A stretch of DNA of 64,000 nucleotides, taken from NCBI GenBank assembly GCA_902559305.1, contig CACEHK010000001.1, positions 62,001 through 126,000 on the forward strand. The letters run 5' to 3'. Shown here piece by piece: positions 35,468 through 43,842 of this stretch. The position numbers and the translations under genes are program-made. The notes below the pieces were generated by a model. It was not told the DNA's origin and did not search any database. It worked only from the letters and a program-made list of their open reading frames with translations. This DNA comes from an uncultured Pelagibacteraceae bacterium. GTDB lineage: Bacteria > Pseudomonadota > Alphaproteobacteria > Pelagibacterales > Pelagibacteraceae. How positions within the stretch are numbered: position 1 is the first letter of the stretch; each line of letters starts with the position of its first letter.

Positions 35468-36004
35468 ATGCATATAATTGATAAAATTATATCTAACTTT
35501 ATAAATAATAAATCTCTATATATTGGTGAAAAATTAACAACATCAGATCATATGATACAAGCTGCTATGTTGGCGGAAAAGGCAAAATCAAAAGATGATT
35601 TAATTTGTTCTTGTTTGCTTCATGATTATGGCCATTTTATTATTGAGGATCCCAATGAATTAGTAATAAACAACAAAGATGGAAATCATGAAAGTATAGG
35701 TTATGAATATCTTAAAAATTTTTTTAAGGAAGAAATAGTAATGCCAATAAAATATCATGTATTAGCCAAAAGATACCTTGCAAGAAATAAAAGATATTAC
35801 AATAGTCTTTCTAATCCATCAAAAATAAGCTTAAAGTTACAAGGTGGTATATTAAGTAAAAAGGAAAGTAACAATTTTGAAAAAACATCTTTTTTTAAAA
35901 ATTCAATTAAACTTAGAAAGTTTGATGAATTGGCAAAAAAAGCAAATATCAAAATGAAATCTATTTATGATTATAGAAATTTATTAATCTCTAAACTTTT
36001 ATGA
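35468..36004 (+). CDS. PhnZ/TmpB-like HD-domain mixed-valent diiron oxygenase
   Basis: A 178-residue HD-domain protein that matches PhnZ closely. All six PhnZ diiron ligands have counterparts: His 28, His 52, Asp 53, His 74, His 97 and Asp 153. The substrate-contact positions Tyr 18 and Glu 21 (YIGE), His 56 (HDYGH) and Lys 101 (HVLAKRYL) are also kept. PhnZ and TmpB oxidatively cleave the C-P bond of a 1-hydroxyphosphonate, giving a carboxylic acid and phosphate. It is coupled to the TauD-type gene (3 bases) and overlaps the GMC gene by 4 bases. Inositol oxygenase, a distant relative, is excluded by length and motif match. Confidence 0.85.
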   Translation: MHIIDKIISNFINNKSLYIGEKLTTSDHMIQAAMLAEKAKSKDDLICSCLLHDYGHFIIEDPNELVINNKDGNHESIGYEYLKNFFKEEIVMPIKYHVLAKRYLARNKRYYNSLSNPSKISLKLQGGILSKKESNNFEKTSFFKNSIKLRKFDELAKKANIKMKSIYDYRNLLISKLL

Positions 36005-37590
36005 AATTTGATTATATAATTATTGGTGCAGGCTCAGCTGGTTGCGTTCTTTCAAATAGATTATCAGAAAATCAAAACAACAAAGTTGCTGTATTTGAAG
36101 CAGGAGGATCGAGTGATATTTGGAAAGTAAAAATGCCTTTAGCATTATTATATACAATGCATGATCCAAAATATAATTGGAAATACTATTCTGAACCAGA
36201 ACCAAATTTAAATAATAGAAGATTATTTTGTCCAAGAGGAAAAATGATTGGGGGATGCTCAGCACATAATGGAATGGTTTTCGTCAGAGGTAATAAAAAT
36301 GATTATGAAAGATGGGAAAACTTTGGTTTGAAGTCTTGGTCTTATGATAAGGTTCTACCCTATTTTAAAAAGATTGAAACATGGTCTGGTGGAGAAAATC
36401 AATACAGAGGTTCTTTTGGTCCTCTTACGGTCAATCAATCTAAAAATGATAATCCTTTATTTAAAGCATTTATTAATTCAGCTTCAGAAGCTGGTCATAC
36501 TATTAATCCTGATATGAACGGAGAAGACCAAGAAGGATTTGGTATGTTTGACACTACAATTCACGAAGGTCAAAGGGCTAGTGTGTCAAAGTGCTATTTA
36601 AATCCTGCAAAAAAAAGAAAAAATTTAAATGTTTTTTCAAATTCATTTGTGGAAAAAATTATTTTTGATGGAAAAAAAGCAATTGGTATAGAGGTCAAAA
36701 TTAAAAATAAAGTTCAAAAAATTTATGCTGAAAAAGAGATAATATTAAGTGGTGGCTCAATTAATTCACCTCAATTATTAATGCTCTCGGGTATAGGTGA
36801 TGCAATTCATTTAAAAGATAAAGGAATAAATGTTGTTAACGACTTAAAAGGTGTTGGTAAAAATCTTCAAGATCATTTGGAAACATACATTATGCAAGAA
36901 TGCAAAACACCTGACACTCTTTATACTTATACAAAATTAATCCCAAAAGTTATGGCAGGAATACAATGGTTTTTATCTAAATCAGGTCCATGTTCTAAAT
37001 CTTTTTTAGAGGCTGGAGGTTTTGCAAAATCTTCTCCGGAAAGAGAAATTGCAAATATACAATTTCATTTTTTTCCTTCATTTGTTATTGACCATGGTTT
37101 AGTTAATCCAAGCTCACATGGATATCAATTGCATGCGAGTCCGAATCATCCAAAAAGTAGAGGATTAATAACTCTTAACTCCTCAGACCCTTATGATTAT
37201 CCAAAAATATTATTTAATTATTTAGAAAATGAGGATGATTTAAAACAAACAAGAGAGTGCATTCATGTTGCAAGAAAAATTTTAGCTCAACCTTCTTTAG
37301 CAAAACATTCTGGCAAAGAAGTTGGTCCAGGTTCTGATAAAAAAAGTGATGAAGAATTAAATGAATATATAAGATCTAAAGCTGAAACTGCTTATCATCC
37401 TTGTGGTACTTGTAAAATGGGAGTAGATGATATGTCGGTAGTAGATGAAAGCTTAAAAGTTAATGGAATACAAAATTTAAGAATTGTAGATGCTTCAGTA
37501 ATGCCTGAAATTCCGAGTGCGAACTTAAATGCTCCAACTCTTATGATTGCAGAAAAAGCATCTGACCTTATCTTAAATTCTTCCAATTAA
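36001..37590 (+). CDS. GMC-family FAD-dependent oxidoreductase (choline-dehydrogenase-like)
   Basis: A 529-residue flavoprotein: N-terminal GAGSAGCVLSNRL (about 8-20), the GMC signature around GGCSAHNGMV, second signature GGSINSPQLLMLSG and the catalytic His in AYHPCGTCKMG with a C-terminal Asn/His region (NAPTLMIAEKA). Choline dehydrogenase BetA is the best-known relative, but alcohols, sugars and polyethylene glycol are also substrates. The ATGA overlap with the HD-oxygenase gene shows translational coupling. Choline oxidation would feed the same betaine pool as the neighbouring genes. Confidence 0.88.
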   Translation: MKFDYIIIGAGSAGCVLSNRLSENQNNKVAVFEAGGSSDIWKVKMPLALLYTMHDPKYNWKYYSEPEPNLNNRRLFCPRGKMIGGCSAHNGMVFVRGNKNDYERWENFGLKSWSYDKVLPYFKKIETWSGGENQYRGSFGPLTVNQSKNDNPLFKAFINSASEAGHTINPDMNGEDQEGFGMFDTTIHEGQRASVSKCYLNPAKKRKNLNVFSNSFVEKIIFDGKKAIGIEVKIKNKVQKIYAEKEIILSGGSINSPQLLMLSGIGDAIHLKDKGINVVNDLKGVGKNLQDHLETYIMQECKTPDTLYTYTKLIPKVMAGIQWFLSKSGPCSKSFLEAGGFAKSSPEREIANIQFHFFPSFVIDHGLVNPSSHGYQLHASPNHPKSRGLITLNSSDPYDYPKILFNYLENEDDLKQTRECIHVARKILAQPSLAKHSGKEVGPGSDKKSDEELNEYIRSKAETAYHPCGTCKMGVDDMSVVDESLKVNGIQNLRIVDASVMPEIPSANLNAPTLMIAEKASDLILNSSN

Positions 37591-37595
37591 TTTAT

Positions 37596-38288
37596 CTATT
37601 CAAAATATTTCTTTTTTTTAAAAAATATTTTTTTAATAATAAAATATAAAAGATAAAATAATATAATTAAAAATACGTGAGGGATATATGCTTTAAAATC
37701 AAATTTATTCCAATAGAAAATATCCATGTAAGGTCCTATATAAAAAAGTATGGGAGCCCAAATAGATATTTTTTCTAATATATTTGCACCAAAAAATTCT
37801 ATATCCCCTACAGCTAATGAATAGCTTCCCTGATTATCATCATTGAAAACTTTAATTATATAAGTTCCAGCTTCAAGTTTTAAACTTTCTTTAAATTCTT
37901 TATTGTTATGTGTTCCTATTTGAGGACCAATCCAATACCAATCCCTTGCGTAGGGTTCATACCATTCCTTCCAATTATACACTCTACCATCTGCAAAAAA
38001 AAATTGATTATTATTTTCATCAAATACCTCAAGTGAAATCCATTTAATATTATCATCAATTTTAGGAATTGTAATTCCTGCATAAAATGAAAACTCGGTT
38101 TTACTCTCAATTTTATAATAATGCGGTTCTCCAATTAGTTTTCCATAATAAGCTTTTGAAATTTCTGGCTCAACTACATTATGAGGTTTATTTGAAGAAG
38201 GTGAATACTTTATAAGTTTTGGTTGATGTGCTAGAGCAAAACTAAAACTTATTGAGAATAAAATTGTTAACAATAGAATTTTTTTCAT
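37596..38288 (-). CDS. Secreted, C-terminally membrane-anchored protein, unknown function
   Basis: No family recognised. About 230 residues from the ATG at 38288 (an in-frame GTG lies three codons upstream). It has a signal peptide (MKKILLLTILFSISFSFALA). A periplasmic beta-rich domain of about 130 residues follows, with many Trp/Tyr (for example DGRVYNWKEWYEPYARDWYW) and an ending like a pre-peptidase C-terminal fold (AGTYIIKVFNDDNQGSYSLAVG). Then come two hydrophobic segments and a lysine-rich cytoplasmic tail. Convergent with the GMC gene (5 bases). Confidence 0.7.
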   Translation of the reverse strand: MKKILLLTILFSISFSFALAHQPKLIKYSPSSNKPHNVVEPEISKAYYGKLIGEPHYYKIESKTEFSFYAGITIPKIDDNIKWISLEVFDENNNQFFFADGRVYNWKEWYEPYARDWYWIGPQIGTHNNKEFKESLKLEAGTYIIKVFNDDNQGSYSLAVGDIEFFGANILEKISIWAPILFYIGPYMDIFYWNKFDFKAYIPHVFLIILFYLLYFIIKKIFFKKKKYFE

Positions 38289-38357
38289 TTTATACACACT
38301 AAACTAAAAATATTATTATTGAAAATATATATTAATTAATTTATTTATTTTACTTGT

Positions 38358-39467
38358 ATGAAAAAAACCATTGTAAGTAGTTGGAATGAATGGGATCCCT
38401 TAAAACATGTAATTGTTGGTAGGGCAGATAACTGCTGTATACCAGCACCAGAACCTGCTGTAGATGTAAAAATACCTCCCGACTCTGTTATGAAAGGTAA
38501 ACATGGTAGAAGAACTCAAGATTCTATTGATAAAGCGAATGAACTTTTAGATAAGTTTGTAAAAACATTAGAAAGTCGAGGAATTAGAGTCGACAGACCA
38601 ACCCCCTTAAAATTTGATGAAAAAATTGCCACGCCTGACTGGAGGGCTGAACATATGTTTGGGTGTATGCCATCTAGGGATGTAATTATTACTGTGGGAA
38701 AAGAAATGTTAGAAGCAACTATGAGTTTTAGATGCAGGTGGTTTGAATATTTAGCTTATAGACCATTGATACAACAATACTTTATGGAAGATCCAGACAT
38801 GAAACATGAGTCTGCTCCTAAACCTCGTTTGACAGATAAAGATTATCATAAAAATTATTTGTCAGATGAAGTAAGTATTGAACAACGATTGGAATGGGCT
38901 GAAAAAAAATATTTTGTAACAACTGAAGAGGAGCCTCTTTTTGATGCTGCAGATATTTTAAGGTTTGGTAAAGACTTAATTGTTCAACATGGTTTTACTA
39001 CAAATTTAAAGGGTATAGATTGGTTAAAAAGACATTTTCCTGATCATCGTGTTCACACTGTAAATTTTCCAGGTGATCCTTACCCTATTCATATAGATGC
39101 AACTTTTACTCCTATAAGACCTGGTCTAATATTAAATAATCCTGTAAGAAAACTTCCTAAAGAGCAAAGAAAACTTTTTGAGGATAATGGTTGGGAAATT
39201 ATTGATTCAGCTCAACCAGCACATAATTCTCCACCTCCTCTTACTTATTATTCAATATGGTTATCAATGAATATTTTAGTTTTAGATCCAAAAACTGTAT
39301 GTGTGGAAAAAAGTGAAGTATATCAAGCTGAACAGTTAGATAAACTCGGAATGGAAGTAGTGCCTGTAGATTTTAGAGAGGCTTATGGGTTTGGTGGAAG
39401 TTTACATTGCAGTACAACCGATGTTTATAGAGAAGGAAGTTTACAAGATTATTTTCCTAAACAATAA
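38358..39467 (+). CDS. Glycine-amidinotransferase-like enzyme (AGAT/GATM family)
   Basis: Transfers the amidino group of arginine to an amine; with glycine it makes guanidinoacetate and ornithine. The 369-residue protein shows the amidinotransferase triad: FDAAD (about 195-199), HIDATF (His 245) and GGSLHCSTTDV (Cys 351). RDVIITVG and a SFRCRWFEYLAYR stretch also match AGAT. Related bacterial enzymes use 4-aminobutyrate-like or inosamine acceptors, so glycine is not certain. No other guanidino-synthesis gene is adjacent; an agmatinase-family hydrolase lies 28 kb upstream. Confidence 0.85.
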   Translation: MKKTIVSSWNEWDPLKHVIVGRADNCCIPAPEPAVDVKIPPDSVMKGKHGRRTQDSIDKANELLDKFVKTLESRGIRVDRPTPLKFDEKIATPDWRAEHMFGCMPSRDVIITVGKEMLEATMSFRCRWFEYLAYRPLIQQYFMEDPDMKHESAPKPRLTDKDYHKNYLSDEVSIEQRLEWAEKKYFVTTEEEPLFDAADILRFGKDLIVQHGFTTNLKGIDWLKRHFPDHRVHTVNFPGDPYPIHIDATFTPIRPGLILNNPVRKLPKEQRKLFEDNGWEIIDSAQPAHNSPPPLTYYSIWLSMNILVLDPKTVCVEKSEVYQAEQLDKLGMEVVPVDFREAYGFGGSLHCSTTDVYREGSLQDYFPKQ

Positions 39468-39509
39468 TAATTTTATCTTCATCTTAATAATTCTGTGATA
39501 TATGGGCTA

Positions 39510-40460
39510 ATGTCCAAAAAAAATAATAATCCCAGAGGAATAATTTTAATACTGATAGCAATGATGGTTTTTTCAGTACAAGACGGGATTATGAAATATA
39601 TTTTTAATTTTGTTTCACTTTATGAAGTTTATTTAATAAGAACTTTGGTTAGCTTCGGGCTTATTTTAATATTTTTAAAATTAAAAAAGGAAAAAATAGT
39701 ATTTAAAACTCAATATCCTCTCTTAACTTTTTGTCGTGTGATTCTTTTCTTTTTTGGATTTAGCTCTTTTTATGTTTCATTAACTGTTTTACCTTTAGGA
39801 TTTGCAACAGCCTTGTTTTTCGTTACCCCTTTTTTAATTACAATATTTGCACATTTATTTTTAAAAGAAGAGATAGGAATAAGAAGATGGTCCGCAGTGG
39901 TTGTCGGCTTTATCGGTGTATATATAACTTTAAATCCTGATTTTAATAATTTTAATTATTTAAGTTTATTACCAATTTTGTGTGCATTTTGTTATTCACT
40001 ATCAATGATAATTATAAAAAGAACCTCTGAGAAAGATAGTGTTTACACTCAAACATTTACTTTTTATTTTGGAGCAATAATTTTTAGTACTATTTTCTAT
40101 TTTTTAATTGGGGATGGACAATATAATACCTCAGATCATCCTGCTTCCCAATTTATCTTTAGAGAATGGTTTGTAGACTTAGAATCTAGTATTTTATTTA
40201 TGATTGCAACTGGATTAACAGCTACTGTAGCTTTTCTTTTTTTGTTTACCGCTTACAGCATAGCATCTCCTGCAGTAGTTTCTCCTTTCGAATATTCAAT
40301 ATTGTTATGGTCACCGTTAATAGGTTGGATATATTTTAATGAGATACCAAGCTTAAATACAGTCATTGGAATACTAATAATTGTCTCTAGTGGTATTTAT
40401 ATTTTTATGCGTGAAAAAGCCCAAGAACAATTAATTGCTACTGAAAAACCACTAAGATAA
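39510..40460 (+). CDS. EamA/DMT-family transporter
   Basis: Inner-membrane protein of about 316 residues with ten hydrophobic segments in two EamA repeats (about 10-140 and 155-300). The ATG at 39510 gives a short charged N-terminus; an in-frame GTG at 39495 is less likely. Such drug/metabolite transporters export or import amino acids, purines or other small metabolites. It follows the amidinotransferase gene by 42 bases and abuts the next oxygenase gene, so the three may be co-transcribed. Substrate unknown. Confidence 0.87.
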   Translation: MSKKNNNPRGIILILIAMMVFSVQDGIMKYIFNFVSLYEVYLIRTLVSFGLILIFLKLKKEKIVFKTQYPLLTFCRVILFFFGFSSFYVSLTVLPLGFATALFFVTPFLITIFAHLFLKEEIGIRRWSAVVVGFIGVYITLNPDFNNFNYLSLLPILCAFCYSLSMIIIKRTSEKDSVYTQTFTFYFGAIIFSTIFYFLIGDGQYNTSDHPASQFIFREWFVDLESSILFMIATGLTATVAFLFLFTAYSIASPAVVSPFEYSILLWSPLIGWIYFNEIPSLNTVIGILIIVSSGIYIFMREKAQEQLIATEKPLR

Positions 40461-41429
40461 ATGACAAAAAATATAATCCCTACAATAAATATTTCTTCAA
40501 TAGTAAAAAATGGTTATGAATGCCAAAGTTCAATTAAAATAATAAATAAAATTAAAAAAGCTTGTATTGATATAGGTTTTTTTCAGGTAACTGGCCACGG
40601 CATAAGTCAAAAAAAAATAAAAAATATTTGCAATGTAGGAAATAAATTTTTCAATTCATCTGATAAAAATAAAAGAAAACTTTCACCAAAAAAATGGAAT
40701 TCCAAAAATAAAAATATTTATAGAGGATATTTTCCAAATGATGTGAATGGAAAAGAAGGCTTAGATATTGGTGATTTAAAAGTTACAAAAAAATATGCCA
40801 ATAATACTAAAAATCAATATATTGAGTATATTGATCTAAATAAATCTATAGATAAAAGTTCAATAAAAATATTATCAAATTATTTTGATGATATTTATGA
40901 TTTATGTGAAATTCTATTTCAAGGAATAATCAAGCTTTACAATAAAGACATTAAAATTTCTAAAGATGCATTTTCAAGGTATAAAACTTTAAGTACTTTA
41001 AGATTTAACTACTATCCTAATCAATCAAAACCTATTGAGATATCAAAACAAGACGGTGTCGCTCTTGGATGTGAAACTCATGTAGATAGTGGGATATTTA
41101 CAGTTCTTTATCAGGATAAAAAAGGTGGTCTACAAGTACAGAATAGAAAAAATCAAAAATGGTATGATGTTCCATTTAATAAAAATGCCTTAGTGGTAAA
41201 TACTGGAAGAGCGTTAGAATTCTTAAGTAAAGGAAAATTTAAAGCGACAAACCACCGTGTGCTTTGGAATAAAAAAAAGAGAATGTCTATACCTTTCTTT
41301 TTTGAACCGTCTTATGATTTTAAAATGAATAAATCTTATTTAAATGGTTCAAAATCAAATAACAAAGGTTTGATTTATGAAAAATTTTTAAACCTTTCTC
41401 TTAAAAAATTTATTGAATATCAAAGATAG
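40461..41429 (+). CDS. Isopenicillin-N-synthase-like 2OG-Fe(II) oxygenase
   Basis: A 322-residue oxygenase of the DIOX/IPNS family. The N-terminal DIOX_N stretch includes GFFQVTGHGI (about 39-48). Iron ligands are His 207, Asp 209 (ETHVD) and His 265 (ATNHR), with the Arg 274-x-Ser 276 co-substrate pair (RMS). The start directly follows the EamA stop. Its 3' end overlaps the convergent TRAP permease gene by 10 bases. Substrates in the family range from amino acids to ethylene-forming and nucleobase reactions; none can be assigned. Confidence 0.85.
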   Translation: MTKNIIPTINISSIVKNGYECQSSIKIINKIKKACIDIGFFQVTGHGISQKKIKNICNVGNKFFNSSDKNKRKLSPKKWNSKNKNIYRGYFPNDVNGKEGLDIGDLKVTKKYANNTKNQYIEYIDLNKSIDKSSIKILSNYFDDIYDLCEILFQGIIKLYNKDIKISKDAFSRYKTLSTLRFNYYPNQSKPIEISKQDGVALGCETHVDSGIFTVLYQDKKGGLQVQNRKNQKWYDVPFNKNALVVNTGRALEFLSKGKFKATNHRVLWNKKKRMSIPFFFEPSYDFKMNKSYLNGSKSNNKGLIYEKFLNLSLKKFIEYQR

Positions 41430-43771
41430 TTTTGGTTTTTTCTTATCCTATAGTTTGTATAATTAAAATAGCCAAATATTAATAATAAAATAAATGAAAA
41501 TACGTAAACTACATCTTTATTTGGTCGATCAAAATTTTCTGTTTTTAACTCAGTGATAATATCATCCATCTCTAAACCACTTTTTTTAGCCTCACCTTTC
41601 CAATCAAGTGTATCAACAATAATTTTATTATCTTTTTTAACTAGGCTTAGACCGTAATTTTCTAAGTTAAATTCTTCATCAAATGTTCTTTTTTTAATTT
41701 CAAATAATTTATATCTTTCTCCATATGGACTCGGTCTCGTAATTTTTATATGAACATCTTTTTCAGGTTGAAAAGTAACCATGTTTGCATCATTTAAGTT
41801 AATATAATTAAATTTTGGATAAAACTTATTTAAAACAAATTCTGGTGACAAAAATGATATGGATATTACAAAAAAGATTATTATTTCAAACCATCTTAAT
41901 TTATTTATAAACCACCCTTGTGTAGCTGCTGAAAAAACTAATATTCCTATTAATGATGTTATAATTACTAATATTGCATGCCAAATATTTTCAATACCAA
42001 TTAATAATAGTTCGTGATTAAATAAAAATACAATAGGTAAAACTCCCGTTCTTAAACTATACCATAATGCTTGAACGCCTGTTTTTAATGGATCTCCTCC
42101 AGATATTCCTGCAGCAGCATAAGACGCTAAACCAACAGGTGGTGTGACATCAGCCATTAAACCAAAATAAAAAACAAATAAATGAACAGCAATTAAAGGG
42201 AAAATATAACCTGATGCATTACCAACATCTACAAGCACCATGGACATTAGTGATGCAACAACAACGTAATTTGCGGTAGTAGGTAGCCCCATTCCAAGTA
42301 ACAAACATAAAATAATTGTTAAAAAGAGTAAAATAACAACATTATCTTTTGCAATAGATTCAATAACAATAATTAGATTTGTACTTAATCCAGTTGATCC
42401 AACCGCTCCAACAATTACTCCAGCTGTTGCTATTGCAACTCCAACAGCAATCATATTAATTGCTCCCTTTTGAAGTCCAACAACAGTTTCATTATACCAA
42501 ATTGATAAATTTTCTTTATAATTATTATTCTTTCTTGAAATAACAATTTTGTACAAAAGATTTACAAAAACTAATGAGATAGTTGCATAATAAATTGAGT
42601 AGGAAGCTGTAAGCCTCAAATAAACTAATAAATAAATTAAAACAAATATAGGAATTAAAAAATGAAGACCTGATAAAAAAGTTTCTTTTAATTTAGGTAA
42701 TTTATCTTCTTCAATTCCTTTTAGTCCAAGTTTTAATGCTTCTAGATGTGAAATATAAAAAAGAGCTATATATGAAATTATTGCTGGTAAAAATGCATGT
42801 TTTACTATTTCAAAATAAGTAACTCCTATAAAGCTTGCCATTACAAATGCGGCAGCACCCATAACGGGTGGCATAATTTGTCCATTAACAGATGAAGCAA
42901 CTTCTATTGCACCAGCTTTTTCTTTTGAAAATCCTGTTTGCTTCATAATTGGAATTGTAAATGTTCCAGTAGTAACTGTATTTGCAACAGAAGATCCTGA
43001 AATCATTCCAGTCATACCAGATCCAAGAATAGCAGCTTTTGCTGGTCCTCCTCGTGTTTTACCCACCATTGCAAATGCCAAATCTAAAAAATACTTACCT
43101 CCACCTGCTGTTTCTAAAAAAGCACCAAATAAAACAAATAGAAATATAAAATCTACAGAAACTCCAATTGGAATTCCAAAAATAGCTTCTTGATCAAACC
43201 ATTGAAATCCTACAAGTCGTTTTAAAGATAATCCTCCATGAGATATAATTTCAGGAGCATACTGACCATAATAAGAAAATAATAAAAAACAGACTGCAAT
43301 AACTACTAAAGGTATTCCAATTACTCTTCTTGTGGCTTCTAATAAAATTAAAATACCGGTTGAACCAATTATTAATTCAATCGGAATACTATAGTTGTTA
43401 TATTTTAATATGTGTAGAACGCCACCTCTATCAATTAAATCATCATAAAAAAAATAGATATAAAGACAACATGATATTCCAATAATTCCAATCGTAATGT
43501 CAATGAAGTTAACTTTTCCTCGTTTAAAAGTTGGAAAAACTAAAAACGCTAATAAGAGAGCAAATCCTAAATGAATTGCTCTTGCTGGTAAGCCTTTGAA
43601 CATTCCAAAATCAAACATGAATGGGAATGGAGATGCGTACCAAAGTTGAAAAAATGACCAAATAATTGCTATTGCAGAAACAATTTTTAGATGAAAACCA
43701 GTAAGTCTTTTTGTAGGTGAGAGATCCTCATCAATTTTTGCTTGTATATTAGTATTGACTGGTTGATTCAT
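41420..43771 (-). CDS. TRAP transporter fused permease (DctQM type) with DUF3394 tail
   Basis: A fused 4TM/12TM permease of about 783 residues belonging to TAXI-type TRAP systems. Core marks are GSGMTGMISGSSVANTV and GSAVNGQIMPPVMG-like segments (GAIEVASSVNGQIMPPVMG region). The C-terminal 130 residues form a DUF3394 domain with a PDZ-like stretch (DWKGEAKKSGLEMDDII), then a final membrane segment. I chose the ATG at 43771; the TTG at 43792 lies beside the terminator hairpin. Uptake is ion-gradient driven and uses the upstream binding protein. Substrate unknown; C4-acids, glutamate-like acids and others occur. Confidence 0.88.
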   Translation of the reverse strand: MNQPVNTNIQAKIDEDLSPTKRLTGFHLKIVSAIAIIWSFFQLWYASPFPFMFDFGMFKGLPARAIHLGFALLLAFLVFPTFKRGKVNFIDITIGIIGISCCLYIYFFYDDLIDRGGVLHILKYNNYSIPIELIIGSTGILILLEATRRVIGIPLVVIAVCFLLFSYYGQYAPEIISHGGLSLKRLVGFQWFDQEAIFGIPIGVSVDFIFLFVLFGAFLETAGGGKYFLDLAFAMVGKTRGGPAKAAILGSGMTGMISGSSVANTVTTGTFTIPIMKQTGFSKEKAGAIEVASSVNGQIMPPVMGAAAFVMASFIGVTYFEIVKHAFLPAIISYIALFYISHLEALKLGLKGIEEDKLPKLKETFLSGLHFLIPIFVLIYLLVYLRLTASYSIYYATISLVFVNLLYKIVISRKNNNYKENLSIWYNETVVGLQKGAINMIAVGVAIATAGVIVGAVGSTGLSTNLIIVIESIAKDNVVILLFLTIILCLLLGMGLPTTANYVVVASLMSMVLVDVGNASGYIFPLIAVHLFVFYFGLMADVTPPVGLASYAAAGISGGDPLKTGVQALWYSLRTGVLPIVFLFNHELLLIGIENIWHAILVIITSLIGILVFSAATQGWFINKLRWFEIIIFFVISISFLSPEFVLNKFYPKFNYINLNDANMVTFQPEKDVHIKITRPSPYGERYKLFEIKKRTFDEEFNLENYGLSLVKKDNKIIVDTLDWKGEAKKSGLEMDDIITELKTENFDRPNKDVVYVFSFILLLIFGYFNYTNYRIRKNQNYL

Positions 43772-43795
43772 ATTGAAATCATATACTAACAAAAA

Positions 43796-43825
43796 AAAAG
43801 GCCCAATATAAATATCGGGCCTTTT
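43796..43825 (-). terminator. Hairpin terminator between TAXI and TRAP permease genes
   Basis: A 9-bp stem (AAAAGGCCC at 43796-43804 with 43817-43825) with a 12-base loop that can pair further. It is followed on the minus strand by a T run. It separates the binding-protein gene from the permease gene. Confidence 0.85.
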
Positions 43826-43842
43826 AATTTTTATTAACTAGA

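Noticed and set aside
35468..36004. HD protein as a nucleotide phosphohydrolase or signalling HD domain
   Set aside because: The extra ligands and the YIGE and AKRYL contacts match the PhnZ oxygenase, and the length fits it.
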